DNA of 64,000 nt from CAUZEO01 sp963578625 (GTDB lineage: Bacteria; Verrucomicrobiota; Kiritimatiellia; SLOV01): assembly GCA_963578625.1 (NCBI GenBank), contig CAUZEO010000001.1, positions 16,509-80,508 of the forward strand, given 5' to 3'. Below, piece after piece: positions 63,801 to 64,000 of the stretch (the first letter of the stretch is position 1; every line of letters starts with the position of its first letter). The notes under the pieces were generated by a model. It was not told the origin of the DNA. It was given only the letters and a program-made list of their open reading frames with translations, and ran no database searches. The translations under genes and the position numbers were made by a program.

Positions 63801-64000
63801 AGATCGGTCAGATCCAACGTTTTCTTGATCCGGTCTGTGGGGGAGCGCTGGGTGACGTGGCTGTAATCCTTGTAGTTGTAGAACGAATAGTCCGCCGCGG
63901 CCACGAACACGCCGGGATCAGGTTCAATGATAGTGGCAGGCCGCGCCTGGCGGACTGATGCCTGCGCACAACACGCCAGGAGCAGTACGACCGATCCAGT
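60830..64000 (-). CDS. Secreted DUF6259-like hydrolase, 5' end outside window
   Basis: 1056 residues are visible. The reading continues past the internal GTG at 63910 to the window edge through a signal-peptide-like stretch (SVVLLLACCAQASVRQARP), so the start codon is beyond 64000. N-terminal beta domain (FVAAADYSFYNYKDYSHVTQ), second beta-sandwich (FENGAMRVELRHRDGIAL), barrel with GYWEHEEITDEMMARN, GYNERWGGLPTFRKYIADL, TLYINKAEAGFDTLLG, DGVRIDEMGGAARICLNKKH, then a C-terminal beta domain ending in LYRGKLLVDAVVPGDS. Its N-terminal third is almost repeated at 43739-44704. It precedes the ABC importer by 228 bp on the same strand. Confidence 0.77.
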   Translation of the reverse strand, partial: TGSVVLLLACCAQASVRQARPATIIEPDPGVFVAAADYSFYNYKDYSHVTQRSPTDRIKKTLDLTDLSEQDFASIESATVSIFIHVQDGAGDGLDETFDVVVNGHSNTFPTENLASTGWGWFDTRLAINWFDFDISGEELVHGANEIVIHLSPNSSKDDDQLVIGIDMFEDQGCSARSTDAGATWMPRPLNKAGFSGEYMVRLVLLDRDADKENLSFSHEDFPALPAVDMAPAIKPLPAAPDEPPRLVEGDDSDSFENGAMRVELRHRDGIALEKLVHKSMQADAMREPMKQNLFALEVDGKRLTGPDFSVLRKEIIESTPERLVVVYDLSHDAAQISGRLRVTMDRSEELLIGLSIQNRADQNRVIKAAFPVLGGLGWSDGFVEDRYLYPYGTGVVLDHPGRFNSGYGGGGTYFQQMASFNPSQGGGLYLRVNDQTGEYKILHLLKADRNEDDPTFMINPILSDGHHGRAPYELILWEPFEKTMGTSMAFSYFGRDMKPDERWRFASATLGVMNGDWRVAMNAYRKWFEGFSHKNRYPNTMTKIFNYASTGTEWGYRGPGDKEAYNPDPTVWGHTPMDHVADDFMTKIVGGLEHSGYWEHEEITDEMMARNKATAAKYGLTFELFPSRYGMLEGKYVLWGNQGDYGLQGYNERWGGLPTFRKYIADLKARGYIATLYINKAEAGFDTLLGKAHGPDWATMYPEGHYFWPYYDWQMCMDHAPWRTYLAETCARLIEETGADGVRIDEMGGAARICLNKKHPHTFARWRHYNELQAQSDAARQVRRAMDGVNPNSVLLSESQGIDVLGQYLDASLCYDLTEQPFTAHVAANWEGFVGINIHHFYFPRHKMFDYQISLKQPEWRFFNATGAFNREWCYREHQRHILRDNSDAFGSLDREPMIRSKIPLVYVNKFPAKDKTVWTVYNAANIPAKGALLDIPARKGTHLVDLYRYRNVKASTRGDKTVVAIELEPRSVTCIAHLSKLMKVKQKGRELTVRLSDDFEDATLKLVDLSGKILAEEEAGTGRATLTIPADSGRVICKLYRGKLLVDAVVPGDS

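Overview
The window is about 64 kb of high-GC bacterial DNA carrying a carbohydrate-degradation and catabolism region. The likely source is the PVC superphylum (Lentisphaerota, Kiritimatiellota, Verrucomicrobiota or Planctomycetota) or a related group such as Hydrogenedentota. This is inferred from a LamG protein with a PEP-CTERM sorting tail, class III-type pseudopilins that start with a GFTLIELLVV helix, several phytanoyl-CoA-type dioxygenases, DUF4091 and DUF6259-like hydrolases, and an ABC transporter whose binding protein is fused to its permease. No rRNA, tRNA, CRISPR array, integrase or transposase was seen, so placement rests on protein families only.

Layout. (1) 1-10552, minus strand: a tightly packed catabolic cluster with start/stop overlaps. 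From upstream to downstream it holds a cyclase-family hydrolase, a zinc alcohol dehydrogenase, a PPC/DUF296 protein, an SDR, a metallo-beta-lactamase-fold (lactonase-like) protein, a 735-residue TIM-barrel/GATase-like protein of unassigned family, a PD-(D/E)XK-like protein, a PhyH dioxygenase, a nitrilase-family amidase, a second SDR, a cupin and an aldo/keto reductase cut by the window edge. (2) 10.7-13.7 kb: a decay zone with remnants of a DUF4091 hydrolase, a pectate-lyase-like protein, the 735-residue family and an arylsulfotransferase, plus one intact small membrane protein. (3) 13.8-21.4 kb: an intact arylsulfotransferase, three LamG surface proteins and a tandem pair of almost identical pseudopilin-like proteins. 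(4) 22-34 kb, plus strand: an isochorismatase-family hydrolase, the second 735-family copy, a DUF6259-like hydrolase, a secreted unknown and a 1400-residue multidomain hydrolase (F5/8 type C, CBM9-like, GH-A barrel, LamG). (5) 34-50 kb: the third 735-family copy, lying in a segment duplicated from region 1, a GHL6-like hydrolase, three dioxygenases, a Gfo/Idh/MocA dehydrogenase, and intact and truncated DUF6259-like proteins. (6) 50-64 kb: two more DUF6259-like hydrolases, a DUF4091 hydrolase, and a two-gene ABC importer.

Working model (inference). Secreted multidomain hydrolases attack a complex, perhaps algal or sulfated, polysaccharide. A two-protein importer with a tethered binding protein takes up the products. 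Cytoplasmic dehydrogenases, a lactonase, an amidase and dioxygenases process them. There is no SusC/SusD pair and no ABC ATPase in the window; the importer presumably uses a shared ATPase encoded elsewhere.

The region shows strong turnover: paralogous copies of large genes, a duplicated multi-gene block, truncated copies, and several roughly 120-210 bp palindromic elements, one of which supplies the 3' end of a gene. The two best candidates for something undescribed are the 735-residue family (three full copies and one remnant) and the ABC transporter, in which the binding protein is fused to one permease and the other permease carries a five-repeat extracytoplasmic insertion.
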